Positions 1 to 14,100 of a DNA stretch of 64,000 bases are shown one piece after another. The notes beneath the pieces are model-generated. The model made no database searches and was not told the origin of the DNA. It worked only from the letters and a program-made list of their open reading frames with translations. The stretch's first letter is position 1, and each line of letters begins with the position of its first letter. The stretch lies in the NCBI GenBank assembly GCA_016785225.1, contig JAFBJZ010000360.1, positions 558,001-622,000 on the forward strand. Reading direction: 5' to 3'. Origin of the DNA: Psettodes erumei. Taxonomy: Eukaryota; Chordata; Actinopteri; Pleuronectiformes; Psettodidae. A program made the position numbers and the translations under genes.

Positions 1-352
1 TATATTTAAAAATATCCTGTATAACTGTAGTAACCTCTCTCTAAAAAAAAGTAAATTATTTGCAAAAGATATTATAAAAATATCAGTCACAATCAGTGGT
101 AGAATGTCCAGAAATATCATCAATATTATATCTGAGAAATTATAGTAATCACAATATAATAAAACGACTAATAAGAAAATGTTAAATATTTGACAAAATG
201 TCAGAAAAATATGTTGAAAACATCTTTTGAGAAATTGTTTAAAATAAATGTTTAAAATATCACAAAATGTTGGCAAGCCTATCATGATCCAGAAATCAAC
301 TCCTGGTAGTGTGGATTTATATATATATAAATCTTAAGAGTTCAGATGTAAA

Positions 353-356
<4 letters not shown>

Positions 357-408
<52 letters not shown>
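357..408. repeat. (CA)n microsatellite
   Basis: About 25 uninterrupted CA dinucleotides preceded by a short GCGC step. Confidence 0.95.
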
Positions 409-410
<2 letters not shown>

Positions 411-666
411 TTACACATGACTACATGCTTTCATCCCAGACTCAGGAGAGTCAACAGAAGAGCATCTGCTTGGAGGTGATACCACCCAAATAACATGAGT
501 CGCCTGTCATCCAAGGAGTTGATCATTTCTCTCTAGTAAACTCCAGCGCACTACTTCTTAATCTGTCAAGTGACATAACCAGAAAATATGACTTCCAACA
601 TTTGTGAGTGGAAGAAAAATCCCAATTATGCCACTTATTAATTGAAAAAACAAGCGAACGGTAAAT

Positions 667-681
667 TCACTAGATGGCAGC
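667..681 (+). promoter_or_regulatory. CTCF-like motif
   Basis: TCACTAGATGGCAGC fits the CTCF core consensus (CCASYAGRKGGCRSY) at all but the first position. Motif match only; no occupancy evidence. Confidence 0.35.
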
Positions 682-3600
682 ACAGCACAGCCTAATGGTG
701 AAAATCGCCTCAGCTCAGTTACTCCTAACAATCAGTGTGAAGGATTCTTTTCCAGGAACAAAAACATGCTCACACACCAGAATTCAAACAGCTAAGAGTG
801 ACTTGTAAAACGGAGCCTGACGCTGAGCTTGGATCTAGCAGAATAAATGATGCACTGTAAAATGTGGTCCCTGCCCATGGCCATCGCTGCCCGCCAACAA
901 ATGATGGGAGTGGTGGGGGGAATCCAGCAAGAGTTTACATCAGTGTTATAGGGCAAGAGTGAATAACTAACTCTGGTCCAGTGTCCATTTCAACTTCCTT
1001 CCTGTCATATTTCCCTCGTGTGTGTGTGTGTGTCTGCACTGACCTTATAGAGCTTTTTCTGTAAATGTGAGAAGCAACGGGATGCTTGCTTCTTAACGTC
1101 TGATTACCCCAAGACAGGAATTTGAAGTAATCAATTAAATCTAATCCTTTAGCACGCAGACAATGCTGGACCGCATGTCTCTCCGAAAAATGATGCACCC
1201 TGGACACGGTGGCGAGTACAAGAGTTGCGGTGACCCGATGATTATCCCTGGAGGCTGAGTCACGGGGGTGAGCATAGCTGCTCTTTGTTTTTCCATTCCC
1301 AGAGTCAAGTCGGTCTGCTCAGTCCCCCGCTCGTGGCCACTCCCAGCTCTTCTCACTCTTAACGCCACCAGAAATGAACGGCAGCAGATGCAACACGCAC
1401 TTCTGTGGCACTGTTACACAGAGGACGTTTCCTGTTTCACACTCTAGATTTTGGGCATGATCTTGGGGGATCTAACTGCAACACAAGTTTAAATATATAT
1501 ATAAATGCTCCCTTATTGCACATGGGCTTGAGGAGATAACCAGCCTGGATGTAACTTCCTGCCCAGCCCCCAGCTGTGTGTGGAGCTGTTTTTGTGACTG
1601 CCCCTCAGCCTGGGGCCTTGGGGGCAATAAATTACATGAGCTCAGTGCATGCTTCCATGTTCATCTCTCTCCCCTTGACCTGCTGGAGTGGGTCTGTCTG
1701 TTTTCACTCATAAGCACTTGGTGATGCTTTGTGTTTGCAGAACCTCCAGCAGAGACTGGCATATATATACTGTATTATGAAACTCCTCCAAGATACAACA
1801 TTTATTTTGTTAAACTCTGCGGAGAGATTAGAAACTAGAGGCCATTTGTCAGCTTTAATAAAGGTTGACATAGTCAAATACCCTGTAATTAGTTTGGAAA
1901 AAAAAACATTGGATAAAAGATTCAAACACAAACACACTTTGTCCCTGGGTGGCGTGTTTTCTACTCGTAAGCGGGATTTAGTTTTATAGGCAAGCTGAAT
2001 AGATTAAAAGTCTTTTGATAGCTTTTTGTAGAAAGTGGTAAACACCATATTTCCTCTGGATTTTCCCTGAGATGGCAACAAAACATCATTTTCCACTTCT
2101 TCTCAAATACTAAACCAGATGTTGATTTCGCACTAAACCTCTTTTGTTGTTCACTTCACTATAAGGTTGAAGTACCGGGAACAGTTGCATCAGCACCTGG
2201 ACTGCGAAAAGATATATTTTGTCATGTTTTGTATTGTTTGGAGACTCCACTCCACACCACTGTAGAGAGATTTGTTACTCCAGTTCCGATACGCAGCGTT
2301 CGAGAAACGCCTCTCAGGCCAGGATTGTCCCACCAAGTCATGTAACATCCGAACCGATGCCAACTTCACCCTGACTGTGCTTCAGCCCGCCTCTCATTTT
2401 GAGCCCGTTCACAGCGTCTGCCATTTTCTCAGTGGTTTGTAACCATGGTGGCTATTGTGTTTGGTACAGTGCTACGGCAGCTTTTCTTTATTCGCAATTA
2501 GACGCTGCAGGATTAGCTCAATTTGCCTCTGCTGCCTGCCATTATCCCTGTTTCACCGTGCTTATTCTTAATTAGAAAAACATAACATAAATTAGAGGAG
2601 TAAAATCGAGAAATGTTAGGCCTTCAGCTGTTGCTCCTTATATTACCTCTTGGGTATGGAAAAAAAAACTTAACAAGGACAGCATTACTGTATGTGACAT
2701 ATTAGATATATAAGCTACTGATCAAAACCTTCAATAAATCCAAACAGTTTTGCCCATTCAGTGCAGAATAGCTGATTCTGCAGTTTAAATGGACATTTGA
2801 ACTGTTTGCATTTCACCTTTTATTTACCTGTATCCCTGATGGCAATGCAATTATGAATCATGTCATGTCCTGGGTGCACTGCTCTGTAAGTGACGTGACC
2901 ATATGCGCCATATAATGTCGGATAAAAAGGCTTTGTCTGACGTGTTTTGTTTTGCCACGGTCCGCCCTAATAACAGTTGCATGCCTGCTGTCTGCCAGCT
3001 GTCGTGCCCGCTGTAACAGCCAGCACAGTGCTGGAATGTTCCCATGCAGATCCTCTATTCACACACACTGACATGCAGCTCATGCTCATACTGACAGAAA
3101 GAAAGCCACAACAGAGCGGCCGGGGCCCTTTTACTTTATGCGGACGCAGATGTCACGATAGCAAACTGGAGACGCATCACACGAAAACATAAAATGGTGA
3201 TAAAATGAGCGGGAATTGCAGATCTGAGAGAGAGAATTGAAAGAAGAAAACTTGGCTAAGACTATCACAGCCCTTAATATACAGTATATTTGATATACGT
3301 TTGAGAAAAAGATCATTTTGTCTGTGTAACTCTCGAGTTGACCAGTTAAATATTTGTCTTTCAGAGGCTTTTGTGTTTGCCATGTTGGGCAGATGCCCTG
3401 TTTGACCATGAAACAACCCATTGAGAATTGCCCACTTGGCCACCAATGAAAAGACTGGATTGGATTAGGGGGTGCTCAGACCTCCTTGGATACCGGATAC
3501 CAGCACGCTGGCTTGAAGATGACTGGCATTGTGTCTGTAAAGGCCCCAACTTTGTGAAAGAGTGCCCATTATCGCATTTTTTCCACATGTAACGTCAAAC

Positions 3601-4199
3601 ACGAGAGGCACTGTATCTTTAAAATCAGACACCTTATGTATCCACGCTCATGTGGGCATGCAGGTGCCTGCATGACACAGACACAGACAGTGTAGAGCTG
3701 GAACTGCACACGTGTACTTGATTACAGTGGCTGGACTGATTCATGCACATGTGTGTGCAAATATTTTTCAAATAAGTTTTTTCTTTTGCCCTTATTTGGA
3801 GACGCTGATGTACGTGGAGTTTTGGACAGCGGGTAAAAGCGTAGTATTTTTCATGGAAGGTTGGGGGCTGGAGAAATAATCTGCATTTGTATTTACAGTA
3901 TTATGTAGTGTAGTGTTATACATAAATATAATATATTCAGATGAATGAGTTAAAAGCTCATGTGGGGGTCTCTGACCTGTGAGAATACTTCATCTTTGAC
4001 CCGTGAACACATGATGACACAGGCTCACTGTGTGCCTGTGGTGAACAGTGGTAGATAAATACCTTTCTCGAGTTGCACACGCCGAAAGTTTATTTGACAG
4101 GCTTCGTGATGATGTTTACGATAATCGAGGCTTTGTTTACCGGAGGACTTTGCGCTCAGGATTGCTCGATTGTTGTCGGACCAAACGTCTACTGACGAC

Positions 4200-4484
4200 T
4201 TCAGTGACCAATGGAACTTCCCGATGAGGGGCTGAGAAGTTGGGGTGGGGGTGGGGGTGGGGGGGGGGGGGCAGCCTGAGAGAGGTCGGTCCTCCCATCA
4301 GTAATCCCCTCTGCGGTGACGTCACTCAGGCTGTCTCCAAAGGGACGCGGCGCTGAATGTTTGAGCAGCCAGGCGGCCAGTGCGCATCCCGGGACGCGAC
4401 ATCAGTGCAGCTTGGCCTCAACTTTCAGTCGATCGCCAAAAGAAAAACTTCGGGAGACCTTGGGAAGCTGTTGCCCTGCGGAAA
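4200..4484 (+). promoter_or_regulatory. gpm6b: gpm6b promoter P1 and 5' UTR
   Basis: This CpG-containing stretch lies directly upstream of the first gpm6b start codon. It holds a G tract (4242-4271) with at least four runs of four or more Gs separated by single Ts, and a perfect palindromic CRE, TGACGTCA, at 4317-4324. The 5' UTR probably begins in the GC-rich block near 4345-4400; I see no TATA box. Promoter function is inferred from position plus motifs. Confidence 0.6.
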
Positions 4485-4488
4485 ATGG
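4485..4488 (+). CDS. gpm6b: gpm6b exon 1a (coding part ATGG)
   Basis: Only the start codon and one base are coding; donor GTGAGT follows immediately. Joined to exon 2 (first bases GT) it gives M-G-C-F-E-C-C, the short M6/PLP-type N terminus, which fixes both the start and the phase. Confidence 0.88.
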
Positions 4489-5075
4489 GTGAGTTTTACC
4501 GACGTGTACAGCGCGTGCAGTGCATCTTGAAGGTGGACCCAAGTGTCGCGCTTTGGCGATGACAGCGTGCCTCATACTTTTGTTCCTGACGCTCCAAATG
4601 TTGGGGCGCGCCGATCGCTCGCACGCAAACAAAAGTGATTTCAACTTTTACTACTGGTAGTGCTTAGAACTAGGCCGTTTACCTGACCCGGTTTCATGAG
4701 AATCGGCATTAGAGCGGTCGGCTGAAGCAACTTGAGTAAAACGATTAGAGGGAGATTAAGTCTATCGGGATTCCTGCAGTCAACTCTGTTCGGAGTCCGC
4801 GGAGGTGTTAAGTCCAGATCAGCTCGCTGCCTCTGCTATCGCTTCTCTCTTTTCCAACAGCGACTGTTTGATCACGACTTGATTTCGATTGGCCACACCT
4901 TTTCATCATGAGTCCTTACTCATCAGCGATTGATCAAGCTGATTATCGAGAAGGCGAAAGGTTGTTGTTGACGTGTTTCCTGACCAAACTGCACAGTGTG
5001 GTTTGCTGGGAATGACTAAAAAAAAAACTTACTGGAAAAAAGCACTAACAGCTAACATATTGTGTTAGTCAGATG

Positions 5076-5130
<55 letters not shown>

Positions 5131-8100
5131 TCTCATGCCAGAGTTTGTAATTGCAATCTGAAGGGCTGAACTGAGACAGTCCCATCAGTCCCAAGTGTTG
5201 GCCATCTGTGCTGCTTCCATCCCAGGGGAATGCGGGCCTCATGCTATGGATGTTTAGTAACTTCTTGCTGACTTTAAAACTATGGTGAACTGTGCGCCAG
5301 ATGGGATGGTACACAGGGGGGGAAAAACCCACTCGGCTTTCACTTCCAACAGTCCTCATCCTTCACTGGACTGGACATCTCGTTCTAAAATGACACTGAC
5401 ACCATTTTTAAAAATAAAACTTTTGTGTTGGCTTTGGGCAGCATTCAGGGGCTTGTGCTGTTTGCCGCGACGCAGCTGAGGCCGGGGAAGAACACTGTGT
5501 GAGAATGTGTATCAGTGCTCATTAATTCACTCTGAAGCTCTCACAGAGGCGTCTTTGTGCTCCTAATTTGGAGCTGCTCCTTTTGTGCGACTTCAGCCGC
5601 TTCTAATGTAGAGAGAGAAGTTCGGCGAATCGCAAGTTTCAGAGCGGATGCCTTGTGAACTAATTCCCCACAGACCCTTTTTTTCACTCTCTCACAGAGG
5701 ATATTACTCTGCGTGGCAATTGACCTTTGTGCATTGTCCACTTGCCAAAGCTCCCGTTTTATATTCAAAGATTCTGTATGGGCCCGGACAGAAAAGAATA
5801 GTTCAGCCTGCCGATGTGCGCATGAGGAGGAGATTCATTCGGAGAGTTGCTGCGAAGGTTGCCTCTCGTTGTGTCAGAGCAACGGATGTCACATGCCGCT
5901 TTTTTTCGGCGTTTCATGTGAAATAGCTTTAGAAACAGAAGACGGATTAGATGTGTGCGTGTGCGTGAAACCATTCAGCCCCCAAAATAAACAGGATGTC
6001 TTGAAGCTGATTGTGTGTGAAGAGAAGATGTCGCTCAGAGGTTATGCAACTTGCTTCCTATGTGATTTATAAACATTTTTTTATGGTGACCTTCGACCTC
6101 GCCGAAGGGTGCCGCATGTTTTTCAGAGATACTCCTCTGTCAGCTGCGGTGAGCGATTTAACAGTGCGCTGGCCTGCGTTTTAGGACGTGGGAGGATAAC
6201 TTGGCTTCAGTCCACGGAGCTCGGGTCAGAGGGAGACAGCGAGTCATTTTCCACAAATATCTTGTTCGGTTCTCGGTATTAGTCCTGTGACAATTACCCC
6301 AACCAGCAGTATTTGGTTGCCATAAGCCTCGTTTGATAAATAAAAACACAGGCAATGTGGCTCCAGTTGAGCTTAGATACTAACATCTGAAGAGAAAGTT
6401 TCGACCTGGAGACAAAGAGGTTCTTTCTTGTGATTATGCTCCTTTTAGCAAGAAAAGCGTGACACGCTGCTTCAGAAAGAAGGGTGTAATCATTTTATCC
6501 TCGCAGCAGATTGTAAACTACAAAGAAAACACAAGCAGAGTTTATTTTTTCTCTATTTTTCACTAATCTTCTTGGCACTGTTCAAGACTAATTTCAGTGT
6601 CGTACAGTGTGGAAAATTGACCATCTTTTCAATTTATGTCTTTAATGCAGATACAGTTTCATTACATGCCTAACGTCTAAATCTATCTTATGGGGGTAGA
6701 CTCAACTAATCGAACACGGCAAATTATGGACGCTGTTTCTGTTCCGCTTGGATCCAGATCCTGATTGGAGAAAGAAAGAGAGATTGTCTTTCCTTATGGA
6801 AACTCACGAACTTTTGCTCGGAGCGTTTTTGTATTCTGCGTGGTGGTCTTGTGGAAAAGGTCATCAAGGCTGGATGCAAACCAGATCCAAATGTTACATC
6901 ACTGTTGTTTTTTTTTTAGTAATTCAATGAAAAGTGAGTTAATCGCAGCTGACAGCTTTGAATGTGTCTTCAATTAAACCACTTGTTGTGGGTGAACGGC
7001 TCAGCTGTTGCTGACTCATGGTTTGCCCGTGTACATGCACAGGCATAAACCTGGAGTCACATGTTAATCATTTCATAGTTAGAGTGAGGAATTAATGATA
7101 AAGTCTGAGATTCTGTCATCCCCGCACACACGCACACACAAGAGTTGTGCGTTAATGTTTTTTACGTGTGCGTCTGGGGAGTGTCTCTGTGAGGTGTCAG
7201 CTGTCTTGCGCTCTTTAATGTTGTGCGTTCCTGCTCCCTTTCTGAAGAGGGATGTCTGGAAAGTGTCTGATTATTACGCTCATGCATCAGCAGTGATTAC
7301 CGTCAAAGACACATGCGGTGGACGGCGTGTGCTGTGACCCTTCATCCTGAGTCTGAGGAGAGGAAAGACCCATGACTGCTAATGCTGAGCCAGCGGAGGT
7401 TTTTTTTGTTGTTTTTTTTTTCCTCGCGCTTTCGGGACTCAACATCTTGTCAACTGACGGCACAGCGGTAACAGAGTCTGGTCATTTTTCCCCTGTTTTT
7501 TTTTTCTTTACTTGACCTGTGCAATGGTGCGGGTCACGTGCACATGCTTCTGGTCCCAAGAGATGCGGAGAAAAACACACAGGACTGTGAAAATGAGTCA
7601 CTGCAGAGATGAAAAATTTGAACTCGGGTTGTTTCACGTTTGCCTGCCTGAACCAAACCGTGCTCTTCTTCACTCCAACAAAGACGCATTACTTGAGTTT
7701 CCATCGTTTAAAATATGATCCAGTCCAAGCAGAGTATGTGATAACCTTTTAACGACTGATCCCGCCTTTTGATGTCACCGTGAATAACCCCTGAATTGCT
7801 TTTCGTCTTTGGCTTGCAATCATTAATCGCAGTGAATATCCTCCATAATGAGGTAGCTGCTGTCATAGTTACATGATTTCTGGGCTTTTTTCCATTTGGC
7901 ATAGGATATGACCGAGCATCATTGGTAATTATACAGTAGATGAGGCCCATACAGTATCTGTTTTGCAACTCTGCAGCACTAAAAAAAAAAGAGACCCCTT
8001 CAGTTCAATCAAGACTTCATTCATCTCCCGCTTCCCTTCCTGCTCCGCTTTGTTAGAACTCTCTCTCTCTCTCTCTCTCTGTCTCTGTCTCTCTCATGGT

Positions 8101-11100
8101 GTCTCTATTCCTCTCTCATTGTCATTGCTTTTTTCTGCCTCTTTATATATTCTTGTGGTTTGCAGCACCGCAGACTGGCCGGAGCGGTCAGGTTAATTTG
8201 TTGAGCTTAATAACGCCTCTGACAACAAAGAGGGCCACTGAGGTTTGTGACATGAAATCATAGAAATAGAAGGGGTGGAGGCTGGTGTGTGTGTGTGTGT
8301 GGGGGGGGTGCTCATTCACGCATGTGCCTTGGTCGTCACTTTTACTAAAAGCCCATTCACAGTGGAACAGAAGGGATGCAAGCGGATGCGTGTGCGACTG
8401 TGTGTGTGCGTGTGTGTGCAAGTTCACCCTTGTCACAGTCACCGTGCCAGGATGGCATTTGAATATCTGAAAATACTCCCTGTATGCAAAAGAACACAGC
8501 TTCTCAGATATGCAAAGGCAGCTGAACTCCGGGGTTGCATAAAATATGCCGGACATACAATCTGCCCTTTATCTTATTTGCAGGAGTTCAGGAAAAAAAA
8601 TCCCTACCCATAATTATCAAGGTTAAACTGCCACATGCATAATGAGGCTGAGTTAGAATTTTTTTCCCCCTTCAGTTTCACAATATGTTGGCATCGGCGC
8701 ATGTATGTTAAAGTGCAGGGGTGATATTTGCCAGTGAAGCAGCGTTCTGTGTCAGTGGTTTGTTCACAGTCAGATGACTGTTCCAGAAGCCCTGTGGGAT
8801 ATAATGGGTCGGGGGGGAAGGGGGGGGCAAGAGCCCCTTGCAGCTGATGAACATTCAAACTCATTCAACAGGCATTCAGCCCCTCTGCAGCAAACCGCAC
8901 TACACCGAGGACACTGTCTACTCTTTGATTCACTCTCTCCATAATCACATGTTCAGGAGCCATTGACCAAATAGTCAATAATATTTCTTCTTTCTATCTT
9001 TTTTTCTCTTTTCTAGCCTAAGCAAGTAAATAGATCATAATGTATGTAATGTTGCAGAGTGACGGCTGCGTGCGCTTGCTCCACACAGAATTATGCCTAT
9101 GGCAGAGAGGCTTATACCTGCTAATGCCTCCACCCTGTGAGGGTCAGGATATGAGCCGGGGGATTAGAGCCATGGGTCGACCACCGGGGTTAAATGCTGG
9201 AGCCAGGTGGAGAAGGTGCGTTCAGACTTGAGCCCCAGCTGGGTCGATCGGGGAAAAGGTTGAACCTGCTTCACGTTGTGCCGGAACCGCCTTGTGACAT
9301 CATGGAGGAGACGTGCCAGCCAGTCAGATGGTGTCTGGTGTTTGAGGTACCCCGTGACCCTATCCTCACAAAAACTGCTGAGAGCGGGGTTTTTTTTTTT
9401 GGTCATTTTATGAAACGGAAGCAGTGATTGCTGGCTTTTGAGAAACGCTGAAAAAGTTCTCTTTTTGCATTCTTCAGTCACGCGGTTACTTCTGCCGGTT
9501 ACTTGTGCAACACTGTGAATGTGTGAATGAAACTCCATGAACACTTTTGCCTCTTAGATGCTATCAGGTGGCACATCGTACAGACCAGTCTGTCTGGAGC
9601 ACTCCAGCTGTTAAGCCTACTAGTCGTTTGACGACTTAAACGACCAACTTTTTGACTGAAACACAGGCTGTGCTTAGGCATGTTCGGCTGATTGACAGGT
9701 GTCTTAGCCTCTCAGAGTCAGTTAGCCAAATGCTGCATTCTGCTCACTTGTGCTGCTTTTGCTCCAAATGGGCCTCCACCCTCACTTTTCAAAACTTAAG
9801 TTCTCTGGTCTGGTATTAACCCTAAATTCCAGCCTCAGAATTTTCCTTTCGAAACCTACTTGTGTGGTAGTTGTGTTGTTTTGCTTTTGTGATTATTTTC
9901 GATACTCTATGATCAGAGAGTGGGGGGGGTGTGCTGGGCGTTTCCGGTGTATTCTTTCTTCCTATTTTGGGAGAAAGTGCTTAAGTACAAGTGCCGATCG
10001 AGGCTTCTCATAATTATTTAAGATGAGACTACGGTTCAGATGTGAAAGGAGTCCGGCAAAGCGAGGAGAAATAATGGGGGCCCCCGGCTAATTTCCCCCC
10101 CGTAAGATCATCTGTGAGGAGGGAGAGCAGAATGCATTAGTCTGCTTTTCAGCTGTGGGAGTCTGTAGGATTGAGCTGTTGGCTGTGTGCCCACTGAGTG
10201 TATTCAACCCTCCACAGATAGGTCTTTGTCCCTAGCGCTTTTACGCAGCTGCTAAACAACCGTAAGACAAAAGCATCTGGGGTACCCCAGCGCACCAGTG
10301 AGAAATGTTCACCATATGAAGAGCAGCGCCAGAGACCATTTGGATGCAGCCAAATGCTACGCTTGGGTTGAATTAAGCAGGAATTTAAATGAACACTCAT
10401 GTAACCCCTTTTCTTTGCTTTTGTTCTGTTTGAGATATTAAGATGGAGTTTTTTTGTGACAGTGCTCTTACAAAAACAAATCTCGTGGCTACAGCTCTTT
10501 GCGGCTTGCTTCTCTAAGATGAGGAAAGTGCAAATGATTCCTGTTTCTTCATGTTGTCGTGTTGCGGTGCTGCATGTGACATGTGAGTTCGGGGCCACTG
10601 GACACACACTCCGTGCTGCCAGGAATCATTTTCCTGCCCCAGAAGGAAAAAAAAAAGTTTCCAAGTGAGAGTTTTCATTGTCTGCTTATTATCCTCCAGA
10701 GAAAGGCTTGATAGGCAGGAAGAGGCACTTCTGCCAAGCAGATGAAAATCTGCAATAGCTGAGCTTTTATACAGCGACAGCTGCAGGAAACCCAATAGCT
10801 GAGGGAGGCTGTTTGGGGAGGCCGTTTGCTTCTCAGACAGACTGTTTGGGGTTTTGAGTAGATAGATTTCAATTTGACTAAATTACTGAACACCGGATTA
10901 AAAAAAAAAATTAAACATTTTCGAATTGGAGTCCTGTGAAGCCACCCACGCAACTGAGTCATTCTGTAAAGTGTGATGCTTTTACCATTTGCACGTGTTC
11001 CTTTTTTCTTCAGGTTCTTGTTTCACGTACTTTAAGTTCAGTTCGTAGGAGAGGGGAAATATACCAGCTACACAGGAGAGGAAGTCCCAGATGTTTCTAT

Positions 11101-14100
11101 CTGAAAAACAGCTTGACCCCGTAACCGCGCGCAGAGAGGAGACCAGAGGAGAGATCAGTGAGCAGCCATATTACATCTGCACCACTGAGAGGTCTCATAA
11201 GTCATCTTAGCTTTCGACCTCTGCTCTATGGGAAAACAATATTGTAACAATAGTGTGGCCGCAGCTGAAAATGACGGAGCCGAGCATATGGAATGTACGC
11301 GGCAAGCTTTCCGCGGCTCAACACATGATCCTGTGTGTGTGTACGAAAGTGTGTGAAAGCATGCGTGTTCTATGTCTGCGAGTTGTTTCCATGTTCTCTG
11401 AAGTGTACAGTACCTTTAAAGAGTTCCAGTGGAAGCCTTGTGGTTGTTGCTGCTGCCCGTATTTAAATTTTGCAGAACAGTGTAAAAACTTCTTCTTTAT
11501 TCATTGTTTTTTTCTAATTTGAGGCCTAACATGTAAGAGACCTTGCTGTTCCTTGCCGCTTTCAAAGCAGCAAGGAACAAAGCAAACAATGTTTTATTTA
11601 TATTCATTGAAAGCCCTGGTGTTTTTAATCAGTTTCAAGGGCCAAAGGGATCTGAACATGTAAATGCAAAGTTCTTGGGCTCCGAGGAGGAGTACTTTCT
11701 TACTATTTTTATTTTAATTATTTGGGAAACAGTACTTTCTTTTAATGTTTTATCAGAGCAGTGGCTTGTATGTGAGTGATGTTTGCAGTATTCGGCATTT
11801 ATTTCCATTAGTTCATTGACTTCACATAATTTGAACGTTGGAGTGTGCATGTAGTGTAAATGTTTAGACCTGGATGGTGATGTAGAGACTGCATCACATC
11901 GCTGTAAATAGATTCTACTAATAACACAGTATAAGCTTAATAATGTCTGTTATGGTGGACAAAAGGACATAACAGTCCCTGCTGTTGAAGTGGCTATCAG
12001 TGCTTAAAGCAATAACATAATGGACTGACCCACTCTCACAGAGGCCAGCCAGAGTAAACTACAGTATGTACTTTACCAACCGCTAGAGGGAATAGCCTGC
12101 ATCTTTCTCCCACTATGTACTGTATTTGCTACTTATTGGTTAACTAACTTAACAGTTAGTCCGCAGCTTATCTTCTTCCATCATGAATCTGTGGGCAACC
12201 AAATCTCTGCGGGGACGAAAGTATCGGGATCAGTTTCCGGCGGACTCTCCGTCCTTCCAGGATCCGGCCCCAGGACGCATAGCTTTGAGATGCAGGGAGG
12301 AGTGCCTCGCGGGACAATGGCATTAAAGTGATCTGCGTGTCGGCTGCTCTGTTGTCATAGCGCCGACGATGAATCCTGACACGGCGGGGTCTGACTGGCT
12401 GGCCTGATGAGTAGCGCCGGCTGGGGCTGAAAGGAGGAGGTCTCTGCTCCTCCTAATGATGCAAACAGCGCCGGAGGGTTTAAAAAAAGGGTAAAGGCTT
12501 GGGTCAGGGGTGAGAGGTTACCAGCGTGAAGGGCGGCAGGACAATAGGACCGGCGGGAGCGACACGGAGAAAGAGATCCCAGCAGATGGGGGGGGCACGG
12601 GGGAGGGTGGGCGCTGCTCATGGGAAGTTACCCCAAGATTAGCTGGAGAGTCTCGTCTGCTGTCTCCACGTCTCAGTGCTTCATTATGTCTCTATTGTGT
12701 GTGTGTGTGTGTGTGTTCACATGCTTAGGCCCTGTGCAACAAGAAGGAAAATGAAAGACTGTCTCCATCCCTGGGTTATTTCCCACTGCAGCTGAGTGTG
12801 AGAACATTTGAGGTGCGGAGATCCTCGTCCATGTCAGGCGGCCATGTGGAGCGTGAGGCGTCAAATTAGAATCTCAAGGATTGAGATTGAATCAGATTGA
12901 ATCAGATTGAGGAATTTGAATTGAAATCAAATCAATCATGACCTGGGCAAATGAGAACATTCACAGCCTGGTCAAATTAGAAATGTCTTCCCTTCATTGT
13001 TTTTGTGCCCCCTGACACAACATGTAAGATTTTCAGCATAAATATCTTTATAAATTTCGTGTTACGTGCCACATGCTTCGGAAGTTCGCAGCTCTTTTTT
13101 AGCAGATTTGATGCTATTCTCACAGCTGGGTAATAACGCTTGTGATGCTTCATCTGCCAGCAAAATAGTCATCATTCAATTTGTCTTCTATAGTGCAAGA
13201 TAAAACAGGGAAGCTACTAATTTCTTTTCCTGATGATTCAAGCTTACTGCTGTCCGTTCACTCACGTAGCATAAAGGGCAACTCAGCGTTCTTCGTGTCG
13301 GGCTAAATATAAAAATTGCTTACGGTGATAGGTATTGTATTTGAAGGATTAACGCCACTAAGTGAAGTCCCCCCTGGGATTTATTTGTACTCTCAGTGCA
13401 GTTTAATGGACTGTCATATGTTTCCAATGGCCCGAGGAGGTGTTGGGTGTCAGAATGACTGGAGAGGGGGTGCAGTTTGCAGTTAATGGGTGCAGAGAAA
13501 GTGATATAAAGAGAGTAGAGCAGATTAAATCAGATTAGAAGGAAATCCACACTTTAGGGGGCCATGATTACATGTACATGAAAGAGAGCATTAAAGCAGT
13601 CAGAATAAATATGTTTTATTATTAATAATGATTAATAAAAATTGGCTTCCAGCCACCACTGGCATCTATTTTTAGCAGTATAAAACTCATTGTAGGATAT
13701 TTGCTGTGCACTAAAGGATCAACAGATCAAGTTAGCGACCAGCTGGTGAACATGCTGGCCAGATATTTTCCTCAAGTATTGTTTGATTATACTTTTTAAT
13801 ATCACTCCATCTCTGCTGTATTTAAATGTATGTAAACAGGCTATTGATGTGTTTTCTCCCATTGAGAAGTAATAGTGATTTTTTTTTTCTTATGTCACAG
13901 ACAACTAAACCCAGGGTTTCTGGGTTATTTTCATTAGTCTCAATGTCTTGGCAAGGTAGTATTACAGTATAGATTGAGTAGACATGGCTTATTATGTAGC
14001 ATTATTCTAACTGGATAATAGAGAGGTGTTTGCTTGCAGTAGCGCTTGGCTGGTTCACTGGCTCCATAATGTAAGCGTGGTGGACCGCAAAGACAGGGAA

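Larger units (their letters stand above)
1..4200. other. gene-free upstream flank of gpm6b
   Basis: No open frame here looks like a conserved exon; the frames present are short and of low complexity. The stretch holds AT-rich DNA (1-350), a CA microsatellite, a short GT run near 1018 and scattered TAAT-rich patches. It may contain distal regulatory DNA for gpm6b, but nothing in the sequence proves it. Confidence 0.5.

Noticed and set aside
2184..2210. REST/RE1-like word (ATCAGCACCTGGACTGC)
   Set aside because: Both half-sites are close to RE1 but the spacing is one base short and the right half has a mismatch; too weak to call.
8188..8613. Overlapping Val/Cys-rich and His/Thr-rich frames
   Set aside because: Translation of GT/CA-rich low-complexity DNA in gpm6b intron 1.
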